64,000 bases of DNA from Methylomonas sp. LL1 (GCF_015711015.1 NZ_CP064653.1:1860001-1924000); one strand, 5' to 3'. Counted from the stretch's first letter, positions 16,806 through 26,185 are shown. A program made the numbers and translations. Notes: generated by a model from the sequence alone, not told the origin.

Positions 16806-17641
16806 GCTAACGATTGTTTATAGGCTTGAAATAACCGGTCCATTTTTTGAAAAACCGGCCCCGGCTCGCCATCGCCCACGATGCGGCCATCCAATTCGAC
16901 CACCGGCACGATTTCACGCGTGGAGCTGGTCACCCAGATTTCGCTGGCGTTTTCCAAGGCTTCCAGCGCGATCACATCTTCCCGGCACGGGATTTGATGA
17001 GCCTCGGCCAGTTCCAATATCACATCGCGGGTAATGCCCGGCAGAATTTCGTTGGTTTTCGGCGGCGTGATCAGTTGGTCGTCGATCACCGCAAATAAAT
17101 TGCTGGCGGCGCCCTCGGTGACATAACCGTTTCTGGCCAATATCGCTTCGGCGCAATCCTGATCCAGCGCTTCCTGCCGCAACAACACATGGGCCAACAA
17201 GGCCGTGGCTTTGACATGGCACAGTTGCCAGCGAGTATCGTCCAGCGTCACGGCCTTGACCCCGCTGATGCGACCGGCAAACGGCTTGATCTCGTTACAC
17301 ATTGCAAACACGGTCGGCACCACATGCTCGGGAAAGCCATGATCGCGCTTAGGCGCGTAGCCGCGGGTAATCTGCAAATAAATGTATTGATCCTTGCCGC
17401 TGTCGAGCATGGGTTCAAAAATCGCCCGCCATTCATCCGCGCTTTTGCTCAGTTCCAGGCGAATCGCCCGCAGACTGTTATCCAGCCGCGCGATATGGTC
17501 CTCGAACCGGAACAAACGGCCGCGATAAACCGGAATGACTTCGTAAACCCCATCGCCGAACAAAAAACCGCGATCCAGCACCGAAACCTTGGCATCCGCC
17601 AACGGCAGGTATTCGCCGTTTAAATAGACTGTGTCGGCCAT
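16802..17641 (-). CDS. dat: D-amino acid aminotransferase (D-alanine transaminase)
   Basis: A 279-residue fold-type IV PLP enzyme. The family opening LDRGFLFGDGVYEV and the PLP lysine in CHVKATALLAHVL are present, together with GYVTEGAASNLF and LPGITRDVILELA. D-alanine transaminases interconvert D-alanine and D-glutamate for peptidoglycan. The position directly after dacC (1-base overlap) and before ybeD supports a cell-wall role. A branched-chain aminotransferase is less likely given the length and context. Confidence 0.85.
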   Translation of the reverse strand: MADTVYLNGEYLPLADAKVSVLDRGFLFGDGVYEVIPVYRGRLFRFEDHIARLDNSLRAIRLELSKSADEWRAIFEPMLDSGKDQYIYLQITRGYAPKRDHGFPEHVVPTVFAMCNEIKPFAGRISGVKAVTLDDTRWQLCHVKATALLAHVLLRQEALDQDCAEAILARNGYVTEGAASNLFAVIDDQLITPPKTNEILPGITRDVILELAEAHQIPCREDVIALEALENASEIWVTSSTREIVPVVELDGRIVGDGEPGPVFQKMDRLFQAYKQSLA

Positions 17642-18801
17642 TATTTCTCCAGCATGACCAAGACGGCGTCATACAAACGGCGGAAAAAACCACCTTCGGC
17701 AATACTATCCATCGCCACCAAGGGCTTGCTCAGAATGGTTTCACCGGCCAAAGTCACATTCAGGCTGCCGACCGTGTCGCCCTTGTTGATCGGCGCCAGA
17801 ATGGCTTTATCGACTTGGGTTTCGCCCTTCAGTTCATTGAAATGCTTGCGCGGCGCGGTGACATAAATATCTTCGGCCACCCCCACCGACAGCTTGGAGG
17901 TCTCTCCTTTCCTAACCCTGGCTTCGGCCAAGGCGGTACCGGCTTCATACAAGCGATGGGTTTCGAAGAAACGGAAGCCGTAGTTCAACAACGACTGGCT
18001 TTCGTTGGCGCGCGCATTGGGGCTGGAGGTTCCCATCACCACCGCGATCAGCCGCATATCGTCGCGTTTAGCCGAGGACACCATGCAATAACCGGCATCG
18101 TCGGTAAAGCCGGTCTTGACGCCGTCCACGGTCTGATCCCGCCACAACAATTGGTTGCGGTTTTGCTGGGTAATATTGTTATAGGTGAATTCTTTTTGCG
18201 AAAACCAGCGGTAATATTCCGGAAATTCCTTGATCAAGGCTTGCGTCAGCAAGGCCAGATCGCGGGCACTGCTGTAATGGTTGGGCGTGGGCAAACCGGT
18301 GCTGCTCTCAAAATGACTATTGACCATGCCCAAGCGTGAGGCCTGCTCGTTCATCATCGTCGCAAAGGTCTGCTCGCTGCCGGCCACATGCTCGGCCAGG
18401 GCCACGCTGGCATCATTGCCCGACTGGATGATGTCGCCCTGCAACAAGTCTTCCACCGACACCTGTTTATTGACCTCGACAAACATCTTCGAGCCGCCGG
18501 TTTCCCAGGCGTTTTGGCTGATGGTGACTTTTTCGTCCATGGTCAAATGGCCAGATTTCAGCTCGCGAAATACCACATATACGGTCATGATCTTGGTCAA
18601 ACTGGCTGGAGACACCCGTTTGTCCGGATCTTTTTCAGCCAGAATGCGGCCGCTGTTAAAGTCCATCAAAAAATAACTGGTACCGGCAATACTGGGCGCG
18701 GCCGGAGTAAATATCGGACCGGCGGCCTGCAAGCTTTGCACAGCCAGAAATAAAAGCAGCCCAACAAAAAGGCTAAATGTTGAACGGAAAGATAACATCA
18801 T
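17641..18801 (-). CDS. dacC: D-Ala-D-Ala carboxypeptidase (PBP5/6 family)
   Basis: A 386-residue penicillin-binding protein that trims the terminal D-alanine of peptidoglycan stem peptides. A signal peptide ends near SLQAAG. The three active-site motifs are SLTK (in SPASLTKIMT), SGN (in IQSGNDASVAL) and KTG (in DGVKTGFTDDAGY). A beta-rich PBP5 C-terminal domain and an amphipathic tail (FFRRLYDAVLVMLEK) for membrane attachment follow. It is first in the operon; two adjacent ATG codons are possible starts. Confidence 0.94.
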   Translation of the reverse strand: MMLSFRSTFSLFVGLLLFLAVQSLQAAGPIFTPAAPSIAGTSYFLMDFNSGRILAEKDPDKRVSPASLTKIMTVYVVFRELKSGHLTMDEKVTISQNAWETGGSKMFVEVNKQVSVEDLLQGDIIQSGNDASVALAEHVAGSEQTFATMMNEQASRLGMVNSHFESSTGLPTPNHYSSARDLALLTQALIKEFPEYYRWFSQKEFTYNNITQQNRNQLLWRDQTVDGVKTGFTDDAGYCMVSSAKRDDMRLIAVVMGTSSPNARANESQSLLNYGFRFFETHRLYEAGTALAEARVRKGETSKLSVGVAEDIYVTAPRKHFNELKGETQVDKAILAPINKGDTVGSLNVTLAGETILSKPLVAMDSIAEGGFFRRLYDAVLVMLEK

Positions 18802-18834
18802 GATTGCAATTCAAAAGTCATTCTGGGAACGGCC

Positions 18835-18863
18835 ATTGTACCACCGTCCCGCCCCGCTAAGAA
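18835..18863 (-). promoter_or_regulatory. Candidate sigma70 promoter of dacC operon
   Basis: On the minus strand TTCTTA and TACAAT are separated by 17 bases, about 35 bases before the dacC start. The -10 is good; the -35 is weak. Confidence 0.4.
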
Positions 18864-18868
18864 AAACG

Positions 18869-19339
18869 GCGCGAAACTGGGGTGATTCAAACTGATGGGT
18901 GTTCCGTTTGCCTACAATGGTTCGGAGAAGCGGAAAAATGCCGAAGCATGCCGTTAATCCCCTTAGTCCGTCCGAGCATCGCAGTAATTGGCGAGAAATG
19001 CCCTCGGGGGAGGGAAAGGAGAGCCTGCCCCCACTTTTTCGAGCCTACCGCTCGTTTTCGGTGGGGCTGGGAAGCCCTTTCCGAAAACCCGCGCCAAATG
19101 CGGGAAGCACGAGTATCGGGCGGCATAATTACTGAAAAATACCGGATTTTCTACCAGAACTAGGAAAAAACTTCAGTGCCCACTTATAACCGTAGAGTAC
19201 GGCAAGTGACGGCCAATCTGAGACGCTCAATTGAATGTATTTTCTCATTTTGAATAGCAAGTATTGGGAGAAAGCAGCCACTCAAAGCATGAGGTATTTA
19301 CTCTTATTTCCAATAGAGGAATTCCCATTATCGGCACCT
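18869..19339. other. Gene-free stretch with GC-rich structured segment
   Basis: No gene is convincing in this stretch of about 470 bases. Its first part (about 19008-19070) is GC-rich with CCCCAC/GTGGGG and CGAGC/GCTCG pairings around a T-rich loop, like a decayed dispersed repeat. From about 19130 on, the composition turns AT-rich and stays so to about 33.4 kb, marking the left edge of the accessory block. Confidence 0.35.
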
Positions 19340-20515
19340 TTAATTATCTTTTTCTGTTTTATCATTCTTATCTCTTAAGGTATTTAACATTTCATGAGCC
19401 AGTATATCCATGGCTTCTTTAATTTGACTTTGAAAAACTATTTTATCATTACCACAGTAGGCATTCATTACATAACAAGATGGAGATTTTTGAGTTCGTA
19501 CTTCATAAGGTCTATCTTGTATGCTAGCTTCAGATTCGCTATAAATCATAGTTTTTCCGAATAACACTTGACCTGACTTGATATCGTTGACAGTAAAATG
19601 CATGGCAAACTCCATGCAAAACGTGCCGTCTTTTGCGCATTCTCGAAGTTGAATACGCTGAATATCTGCTTTTAAAATCGTCTTCAGTCCATGAAGACTA
19701 GCCTCTTCCATTTGATTTAGAGAATGACTGAGATTGAGAGGAGCAGGTGAAAATGTTTTGGGGAATGTTTGAATAATTGCATCGCCAAGCTTGGTGGGAA
19801 AATCGTAATGCGCCAACTCTTGTTGCAAAGATGAAATACAGGGCTGCCACTTTGCTTCCGTATATTCACCATAACCAGCTCCTATTAAAGCGCCAACGGG
19901 TAAATACATAAGATATAACATTAATATACCAGCACATGCTTGACCGCATCCACCTCCGCTAAAGTTAGGAGATGGTGGATTATAAGCCTTGCCTGGATCG
20001 CCAATACCTGTGAAACGGCTCATCCCCCGTCTAACCCATGGTGGAGTAAATAATTCACCCTGCTGTTGAATCACCAAACCAATTGGTTGTAAATCGGCTA
20101 AAGTCCTATTGATTGCCAAAGGTTGAAGCAATTCAGTAACGAACGGCTTTGAGTCTGCGAAGAACTCTTGGGTGATCAATTTTGCTGCTTCCGTTTCATC
20201 ATGAATGGCATCAACTACGTCGCAATTTACCAATAACCCATATTTTGTATCGTGACATTTACTGCCGAGGGAACCCCCATAAATTATTTTTACATCCTGC
20301 CTGACATGAAGTACAAAATGTTTAGATAAGGGTGTTATATATGATGATTCGGAAGCAGACTGATAAGTTGTTACCTCTAAATCATAATCGCCTGGGGGGG
20401 CATAAAAATAAATCCAACCTTGGGTCTTAGTTTCCTCTGACGGAGTCGCCACTTGGTCTGTTCGGGGATAAATCTTTACTGGCGCATCTCCAGTTGCTAG
20501 GTTTGATAAGGCCAA
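19340..20515 (-). pseudogene. Unknown protein, N-terminus lost beside IS30 element
   Basis: An open frame of 391 codons with only a TTG as possible start, five bases from the IS30-family element. No ATG appears until mid-protein. The remaining sequence starts with a beta-sandwich-like part (GWIYFYAPPGDYDLEV), then a hydrophobic Gly/Cys stretch (about 192-218, SGGGCGQACAG then a membrane-like helix) and a C-terminal alpha/beta region with several Cys. A bacterial envelope lipoprotein that lost its signal peptide is my best reading, but I do not recognise the family. Joining the two flanks of the IS does not restore an upstream start, so bases were probably lost. Confidence 0.6.
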
Positions 20516-20520
20516 AGGGC

Positions 20521-21634
20521 GGATTCAAAACCGAAGTGCAACACCTCGATATTAATGAAAGAGAGTTGACTGTTGCGAGCTGTTCAGCAGCAATTCCCTG
20601 TAAACAGCGAGCGGACAGCGTACCCCAAGACCTTTTCGGGGGCGAGCGTTAATTTGATCGGCAATCGCATCGAGTTGTTGCTGGGTGTAGCCTGACAGAT
20701 CAGTACCCTTAGGCAAATACTGACGAACCAGGCCATTCATGTTTTCGTTGGAGCCGCGTTGCCAAGGGCTATGGGGATCACAGAAGTACACAGCAATGCC
20801 GGTATTGGCCGAAAGCTGCTTGTGTAAAGCCATTTCGCGCCCTTGGTCATAGGTCATACTCAGCCGCATTGGTTGGGCAATGCTGTTGAGCTTATCGGTA
20901 AAGGCTTGCAGCACATTGGCGGCGCTGGCAGGCTGTGGATGGGGCAGTTTGATCAGCATCAGCAATCGACTAGTTCGCTCCACCAAGGTGCCGACGGCAC
21001 TGGCATTGCCCGCGCCTTTGATGAGATCGCCTTCCCAATGCCCTGGAAACTGGCGGTCTTCGATTTCAGGTGGCCGCAGGTGGATGCTGAGCATGTCCGG
21101 TATCTGGCCGCGACGGTCTTGGCCTTTGCTGCGGGGCACACGTTTGTTTTTGGCCTGGCGTAGACAGGCAATCAGATCGCGTTTTAATGTGCCGACCGGC
21201 TGGGCATAGATGCAGTTGTAGATGGTTTCGTGTGACACGCGATACTCATGGCCTTTGGGATAGAGCGCGGCCTGCGCCAGAGCAATCTGCTCCGGTGACC
21301 AGCCTTGCTGAAGGAAATGCTGAACAACGCCAAATAACACGCCGTCAACCTGCAGTTTCTGTCGAGGTCTGGATTGTCGCCGCCGATGTTGACAGGCCTG
21401 GTGCGCTTGGACACTGCCGTAATGATCGGATGTGCTATTACGACCCAGTTCTCGGCTGATGGTGCTGGCGGGACGTTTCAGCACCCGTGCTATGGCACGA
21501 ACACCGTAGTTTTGTTGCTTCAGACTGCTAATCGTGACGCGCTCTTCAGGCTGAAGCTGTTGATACTGTTTTGTGCTGATTTCCATGTGCATACCTTACT
21601 GGCATTTCGGGTGTTGCACTTCGGTTTTGAATCC
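20521..21634. mobile_element. IS30-family insertion sequence, complete
   Basis: An element of about 1.11 kb. The two ends are inverted repeats of at least 25 bases beginning GGATTCAAAACCGAAGTG, identical at both ends. GC occurs directly outside each end (20519-20520 and 21635-21636) and may be a 2-base target duplication, although the identity extends a little beyond the chosen ends. The single transposase gene is intact, so the copy may be active. Confidence 0.88.
20552..21592 (-). CDS. IS30-family transposase
   Basis: A 346-residue DDE transposase. An N-terminal helix-turn-helix (YGVRAIARVLKRPASTISRE) recognises the ends; the catalytic acidic residues are seen in HWEGDLIKG, MTYDQGREM and GSNENMNGLVRQYLPKG. 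It has normal length for the family and no frameshift. It fills nearly the whole element between the inverted repeats. Confidence 0.95.
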   Translation of the reverse strand: MHMEISTKQYQQLQPEERVTISSLKQQNYGVRAIARVLKRPASTISRELGRNSTSDHYGSVQAHQACQHRRRQSRPRQKLQVDGVLFGVVQHFLQQGWSPEQIALAQAALYPKGHEYRVSHETIYNCIYAQPVGTLKRDLIACLRQAKNKRVPRSKGQDRRGQIPDMLSIHLRPPEIEDRQFPGHWEGDLIKGAGNASAVGTLVERTSRLLMLIKLPHPQPASAANVLQAFTDKLNSIAQPMRLSMTYDQGREMALHKQLSANTGIAVYFCDPHSPWQRGSNENMNGLVRQYLPKGTDLSGYTQQQLDAIADQINARPRKGLGVRCPLAVYRELLLNSSQQSTLFH

Positions 21635-21677
21635 GCCCCCCTTTAACTATTGAATACTATATAGCGATTAGTGCTGC

Positions 21678-21727
21678 TGATCCGTTCGGCATCGCACATT
21701 GATAACTTATTTTTTCAGAATTACCGA
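21678..21727. repeat. Left copy of an imperfect ~50-bp repeat
   Basis: Begins TGATCCGTTCGGCATC and contains CACATTG, TTCAGAATTACCG. A related sequence occurs in the same orientation at 30190-30238. It lies in an AT-rich stretch without genes (21640-21986) that otherwise holds only the upstream region of the EF-hand gene. Confidence 0.6.
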
Positions 21728-21986
21728 AAACGCAGATCTTTGAAAAATAATTATGTACGCCACCGAACCGACTGGAATGAATGATTTAGATTACAGTTCA
21801 GTTGGTATAAATTAATTGACTTGGCTTAAAAATATGATGTAAAGCCAATAATGAAAAATATATTTCAAAATTTTCAGTAGAGTTATTTTTTAGAAATTCT
21901 AATTAAATATACAAGACAAGTAAAAAAATGTTTTTTGAAAGATTTTTTTCAAAAATCCGACTATTAACCATCAAAGTAAAACTACT

Positions 21987-22361
21987 ATGAATATAAAAAA
22001 ACACACTACAAAATCATCTAACAATACCAGTTTGGCACCCAATATGATCCGTATAGCCACGCTGATAGGTATTGGACTTTCTATTGTGATTAATCCTGCA
22101 TACGCCGAGACGTCAAATTCAGGTAATCAAAATTCGCAAACTAATTCTGCCAAAAAATCAGCGGATGGCAAGGGAAAGTTACCCACATTTGCCGAAGCCG
22201 ATGTCAATGGCGATCATTTCGTGACGAAAAGTGAATTACAAAACTTCCCTTACTTGCTGCAGACCTTCGACAAAGTCGATGCGGGAAATGATGGCAAGCT
22301 AGAGCAGCATGAATACCAAAACCTGAAAATGGAAACCAAACGAGAAGGTGAAGTTAAGTAA
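21987..22361 (+). CDS. Secreted EF-hand protein
   Basis: A 124-residue exported protein. A hydrophobic segment (about residues 23-37) ends in an AYA-E cleavage site, giving a mature periplasmic or secreted form. Two EF-hand loops follow: DVNGDHFVTKSEL and DAGNDGKLEQHEY, both with the Asp/Asn and Glu ligands needed to bind calcium. A second ATG at 22044 would give a more standard signal peptide. Such small calcium-binding proteins are common in proteobacteria without a known partner. Confidence 0.75.
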   Translation: MNIKKHTTKSSNNTSLAPNMIRIATLIGIGLSIVINPAYAETSNSGNQNSQTNSAKKSADGKGKLPTFAEADVNGDHFVTKSELQNFPYLLQTFDKVDAGNDGKLEQHEYQNLKMETKREGEVK

Positions 22362-22371
22362 GTTGTTATAA

Positions 22372-22393
22372 GCCAATGCAAGGACGCATTGGC
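22372..22393. terminator. Hairpin between convergent EF-hand and decarboxylase genes
   Basis: GCCAATGC pairs perfectly with GCATTGGC around AAGGAC, ten bases after the EF-hand stop. There is no U-run on either strand, so it is a weak or Rho-assisted terminator at best. Confidence 0.45.
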
Positions 22394-22462
22394 AACTCAG
22401 CCGTTCAGTGAGTTTTATGGATTTAATCCTATTCGATTAGTCCTGACTATTTTACATGCCAG

Positions 22463-24130
22463 TTAATCTAACTGATTAGCTATGGCTAAAGACTGTCCCG
22501 CGCTAATAAGCGATTCGGGGCAGTCCAGTCGCCCAGTGTGAATTTCAATGAATATCAATTGATCAGACCTAGTTGCTATAGCCAATGCCTCTTCAAGCTC
22601 TCCTTCGGTGTGGACATCAACACCTAATCCACCGCCATACACCTCCACCAGTTTATGATACTGCCAGGGCTGGAGATCATTGTAGGGATGGTCGCTAATG
22701 ACTCGCTCTATCGTGTAGCCTTCATTATTGATCAGAAATATAACGGGCTTGAGATGGTTGCGGATCATCGTTGACAGATCCTGGCCGGTTACTTGAAAAG
22801 AACCATCCCCCACGAATAGAACGACCTGTCTGGCTTTTGCCGCTATAGCGGCACCTAGGGTGGCTCCTATGCTGTAGCCGATAGAACCATAAAATGTTTG
22901 CCCGATAAAAGTGGCGCCTTTGGGCAGCAGTAATTCGGCAGCACTGAATAGCGATACGCCGGTTTCTGCAACGATAATCGCATCGTCTTCTATAAAATGA
23001 CTCATGCGATCGAAGAATCGCTTGATGGTCAGCGGTTTTTGTCCATCAGCAGAGTATTGTTCCGAACGGCGATGAACACAGCCATCGACCGCCGATCGGA
23101 TATCCAGGGTTGTCGAATCGCGTCGGGTAAGACTTTTGGTCAACCCAAGGATAAAGTCATGAAGTGACACGTTCTCGTAAACATGATGTTTGATCTGAAG
23201 GGAACGGCTGTTGACGCTGATCGTTTTCACATCATCAAGCTTGGCGGTAAAACCACCGGTGTTAAAATCGGTGAGCAATGCCCCGAGCTGCAATATGCAG
23301 TCGGCAGACTCTACTCGATTTTTTACGTAGTCGCGGCTCCGTTCTCCCTCATATAAACCGATGAATTGTGGATGTTGTTCTGACAGAACGCTTTTGCCCA
23401 ACATCATGGTGGCATAGGGAAAGCCGGTTTTTTCAAGAAAATCTGCGAATGGTTTTTGCAGTTCAAATCGTATCAACTCCACATCGCCAATCACCACTGG
23501 TTTATCGGCATTGTTTAGCATCTTCGTGGCTTCATTGATCGCCTCAGCGAGCACATCAGGATCACTACCGAGGTCAGGCGGGAACAGGAAAGCCTCAGGA
23601 TAACGGCATTTCATCATCACCACGTCAGCGGGAAGACTTATATAGACCGGTAGTTGATGAGAAAAACACACCGATAACACCCGGTCGATCTCGGCGGGTG
23701 CCATATCAGCAGAAACCAGTTCAGTCGAGGCGGCCGTAATTTTCTCGTATATTCGCAGCGGAATCTGATAATCGCCTAATGTGTGATGCAGCAATGGCCG
23801 GTTGCGGAAATTAATCGTCGCCGGAGAACCGGTGATTACTACTATGGGCACTCTCTCCGCGAATGCGCCCGCCACACCGTTGAGCGCGCTTAACTCACCC
23901 ACGCCATAGGTTGAAGAAAATGCGCCAATACCCCGAATACGTGCGTAGCCGTCAGCAGCATAGGCTGCATTGAGTTCATTGCAGGTACCGACATAGGCCA
24001 GGTCGCTTTTCAAAACCTGATTGAAAAATCCCAGCACAAAGTCGCCCGGCACACCAAACAGGTGATCCACGCCTATCTCTTTCAGTCGAAATATCAGGTA
24101 ATCGGCAACGGTGATGTCTGAATTACTCAT
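22463..24130 (-). CDS. Pyruvate/indolepyruvate decarboxylase-like ThDP enzyme
   Basis: A 555-residue thiamine-diphosphate enzyme of the 2-keto-acid decarboxylase family. The cofactor glutamate is in CNELNAAYAADGYAR, the paired histidines in LLHHTLGD, the ThDP motif in GDGSFQ...INN and the second catalytic Glu in NNEGYTIE. HH and the late Glu are the marks of true non-oxidative decarboxylases rather than acetolactate synthases. The substrate could be pyruvate (giving acetaldehyde), indolepyruvate or a branched keto acid; the sequence alone does not decide. It stands alone on the minus strand among stress genes. Confidence 0.88.
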   Translation of the reverse strand: MSNSDITVADYLIFRLKEIGVDHLFGVPGDFVLGFFNQVLKSDLAYVGTCNELNAAYAADGYARIRGIGAFSSTYGVGELSALNGVAGAFAERVPIVVITGSPATINFRNRPLLHHTLGDYQIPLRIYEKITAASTELVSADMAPAEIDRVLSVCFSHQLPVYISLPADVVMMKCRYPEAFLFPPDLGSDPDVLAEAINEATKMLNNADKPVVIGDVELIRFELQKPFADFLEKTGFPYATMMLGKSVLSEQHPQFIGLYEGERSRDYVKNRVESADCILQLGALLTDFNTGGFTAKLDDVKTISVNSRSLQIKHHVYENVSLHDFILGLTKSLTRRDSTTLDIRSAVDGCVHRRSEQYSADGQKPLTIKRFFDRMSHFIEDDAIIVAETGVSLFSAAELLLPKGATFIGQTFYGSIGYSIGATLGAAIAAKARQVVLFVGDGSFQVTGQDLSTMIRNHLKPVIFLINNEGYTIERVISDHPYNDLQPWQYHKLVEVYGGGLGVDVHTEGELEEALAIATRSDQLIFIEIHTGRLDCPESLISAGQSLAIANQLD

Positions 24131-24213
24131 AGTGATGGCTCCTGATCTTGCTGCGTAAACAAAGTCAAATGGTTAATTCGTGAAAGATCAACTTGCGGCT
24201 TTGAACACCGCTA

Positions 24214-24387
24214 ATGATTAAATGGCTGAATGGCTATTTGGATAGCCTACCTGCAAACTATGATTTGGTCGGTACGGCAAAGCACATTGATGGCTTGTTG
24301 CTCAATTACGTCGTGCATTTACACCTAAGTCCAGAACGTCAACCGTATCTTGTCATCTATACAGATATTGGAGGTTTTACCGAATGA
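24214..24387 (+). CDS. Possible small protein, 57 residues
   Basis: ATG at 24214 opens a 57-codon frame starting MIKWLNGYLDSLPANYDLVG and ending YTDIGGFTE. Composition is protein-like, with an amphipathic first half, but no clear ribosome-binding site precedes it and I recognise no family. It lies in the intergenic stretch upstream of the decarboxylase gene. It may be a gene, a remnant or chance. Confidence 0.35.
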   Translation: MIKWLNGYLDSLPANYDLVGTAKHIDGLLLNYVVHLHLSPERQPYLVIYTDIGGFTE

Positions 24388-24614
24388 AAATTGAACTAAA
24401 AAAGAAATCGGGGATGTCAAAATAATTTTCAAAAAATCTAATTCTGGGCAGATAAAGAAATTCATCTTCAATGTGCGACAACGCACCGACTCTAAGACGA
24501 TTTTCCTAGAAACTTTAACCCAGCTTGCTTCTTGATGTCTTTAAACAGCCTGTTTGAATGTAAGCCAAATCCAATAAATAGAATTATATACACGAATATT
24601 TTAGGAGATATGTC

Positions 24615-24695
24615 ATGGGTAAATATTTTATAGGTTGGCTGCTGGGCGTGCCGGTGATTGTTTTGGTCATTATTTATTTATTTTTCAATCATTAA
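24615..24695 (+). CDS. 26-residue single-helix membrane protein
   Basis: ATG at 24615 with TAGGAGA seven bases upstream encodes MGKYFIGWLLGVPVIVLVII plus a short YLFFNH end. The whole peptide is one transmembrane helix. Similar tiny proteins (WLLGVP core) occur near stress genes in other proteobacteria, to my recollection. It is below the usual gene-calling length but has the best ribosome-binding site of this stretch. Confidence 0.65.
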   Translation: MGKYFIGWLLGVPVIVLVIIYLFFNH

Positions 24696-24823
24696 TCGCT
24701 CTGTCCACCTGCAGCCATTTAAAAGACTGTTAAGGTCGGCGTGCCATGTGTAATTAGCATGGTGTTGACATCATCAGATTTTGAAACCAACCGATCCTTT
24801 TTCTTTTTTATAAGGAATCCATT

Positions 24824-25084
24824 ATGGAAGCAACAAACAATACCAACACTGTCGATGACACCGTTGACCGAATTAGATCAGGCGCTCACTCGGCCGTTGA
24901 CAAAGTAGCCAATGCAACCTCTCAGGCAGCAGAAGTGCTGGGTCAAAAAGGCGAGCAATTGAAAAACGTGGAGCAGCAGTTTTTAGAAGATTGCCGCGGT
25001 TACATTGATAAAAATCCCGCCACTTCATTAGGTATAGCCGTCGGAGCCGGTTTTCTGTTAAGCCGGCTGTTGAGCGGGCGCTAG
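24824..25084 (+). CDS. ElaB/YqjD family (DUF883) membrane-anchored protein
   Basis: An 86-residue protein with a long amphipathic helical part (about 1-58) and a C-terminal transmembrane anchor in DKNPATSLGIAVGAGFLLSR. This is the DUF883 plan; E. coli YqjD and ElaB bind ribosomes at the inner membrane in stationary phase under RpoS control. AAGGAATCC precedes the ATG. It lies among other stress-type genes in the same direction. Confidence 0.88.
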   Translation: MEATNNTNTVDDTVDRIRSGAHSAVDKVANATSQAAEVLGQKGEQLKNVEQQFLEDCRGYIDKNPATSLGIAVGAGFLLSRLLSGR

Positions 25085-25244
25085 ACCATGAACCTGGTTC
25101 CGAGAACAGGTTTTACCAAGCAACAGCGATTTAACGATGACATTTGTCGTTAGATCAAGTGGGTGGTCATTCGTTGAAACAAAAGAATAAAGCCTGCCAT
25201 TCAATTATTTCGAAAAAGAAACACTCACTATTTAGGAGCTAAAT

Positions 25245-25643
25245 ATGTCAACACGCTTATTGTTAGTTACGTTCACTTTGACAGGCAGTTTAATAATGAT
25301 GACGGGTACTGTTCGAGCCGAACAGAATAGCGCCATCTATCTTGCGGCCGACTCAACATTGGAAAATACCGAGATCAACGTTCGCGACAAGGATAACTCG
25401 ACGTTAACCCCGGAAGATCAAAAGGAAAACGAAGGCGATATCAAAATTACAGCGGCCATCCGGCAAGCTGTGATTAAAAATGAGTCATTTTCAGTTAATG
25501 CGCAAAATATAAAAATCATTACCCGTAATGGAGCCGTGACTTTGCGCGGGCCTGTAAAAAATGAAGCCGAGAAAATTAAACTGCAAGATATCGCCAAGCA
25601 AACGCCTGGTGTACTGCAGGTAAATAATAACCTTGAATATTAA
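25245..25643 (+). CDS. Periplasmic BON-domain protein (OsmY-like)
   Basis: A 132-residue exported protein. The signal peptide ends near TVRAEQ. One BON domain covers about residues 62-132: ITAAIRQAVIKNESFS, then IKIITRNGAVTLRGPVKNEAE and PGVLQVNNNL. BON proteins such as OsmY bind lipids and protect the envelope in osmotic stress. AGGAG sits eight bases before the ATG. The next gene starts 26 bases after its stop. Confidence 0.88.
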   Translation: MSTRLLLVTFTLTGSLIMMTGTVRAEQNSAIYLAADSTLENTEINVRDKDNSTLTPEDQKENEGDIKITAAIRQAVIKNESFSVNAQNIKIITRNGAVTLRGPVKNEAEKIKLQDIAKQTPGVLQVNNNLEY

Positions 25644-25669
25644 GCGCCATAAAGGCCTTGGAGAATCAC

Positions 25670-26185
25670 ATGACTAAAGCAGTTTTCTGTATCGCCCAAA
25701 ATACCGATCAGGGAGAGAGTATTGTTAATGACCTGATTGCCGCAGGTTTTTCAAATAATGATATATCGGTGCTGTTTCCCGACAAATCCAGCACCCAAGA
25801 TTTTGCGCATGAAAAGCACACCAAGGCACCGGAAGGAGCGGCGATTGGTGGGTCAGTGGGTTTAGGTACTGGCGGTGTACTCGGATTGTTAGCCGGGATT
25901 GGTGCGCTGGCTATTCCAGGCGTGGGTCCCTTTATCGCCGCAGGACCCATTATGGGCGCCTTGAGCGGAGCAGCAGTAGGTGCTACCGCTGGAAGTTTGA
26001 CGGGCGGTTTAATCGGACTGGGTATTCCGGAGTACGAAGCCAAACGCTATGAAGGAAAAATCACCGGAGGCAATGCTTTGATTTCTGTCCATACGACAAG
26101 CAGCGAAGGGGTTGATAAAGCAAAAAAAATCTTTGAGGCCGCCCATGCCGAGGATATTTCCTCGACGGGAGAATCGTCAGTTTAA
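25670..26185 (+). CDS. Glycine-rich general-stress-type membrane protein
   Basis: A 171-residue protein starting MTKAVFCIAQNTDQGESIV at 25670 (TTGGAGA upstream; an earlier TTG frame is rejected). The N-terminal part resembles the GsiB/YflT-like general stress 17M domain (VNDLIAAGFSNNDISVLFPD). A long Gly/Ala-rich hydrophobic centre (about 60-125) could form two membrane helices or a glycine-zipper, and the C-terminus returns to a small alpha/beta part. Its role is inferred to be membrane-associated stress protection. Confidence 0.7.
   Translation: MTKAVFCIAQNTDQGESIVNDLIAAGFSNNDISVLFPDKSSTQDFAHEKHTKAPEGAAIGGSVGLGTGGVLGLLAGIGALAIPGVGPFIAAGPIMGALSGAAVGATAGSLTGGLIGLGIPEYEAKRYEGKITGGNALISVHTTSSEGVDKAKKIFEAAHAEDISSTGESSV

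Noticed and set aside
18882-19163. Open frames on both strands upstream of dacC
   Set aside because: Composition and lack of ribosome-binding sites or family signs suggest chance frames in a GC-rich structured segment.
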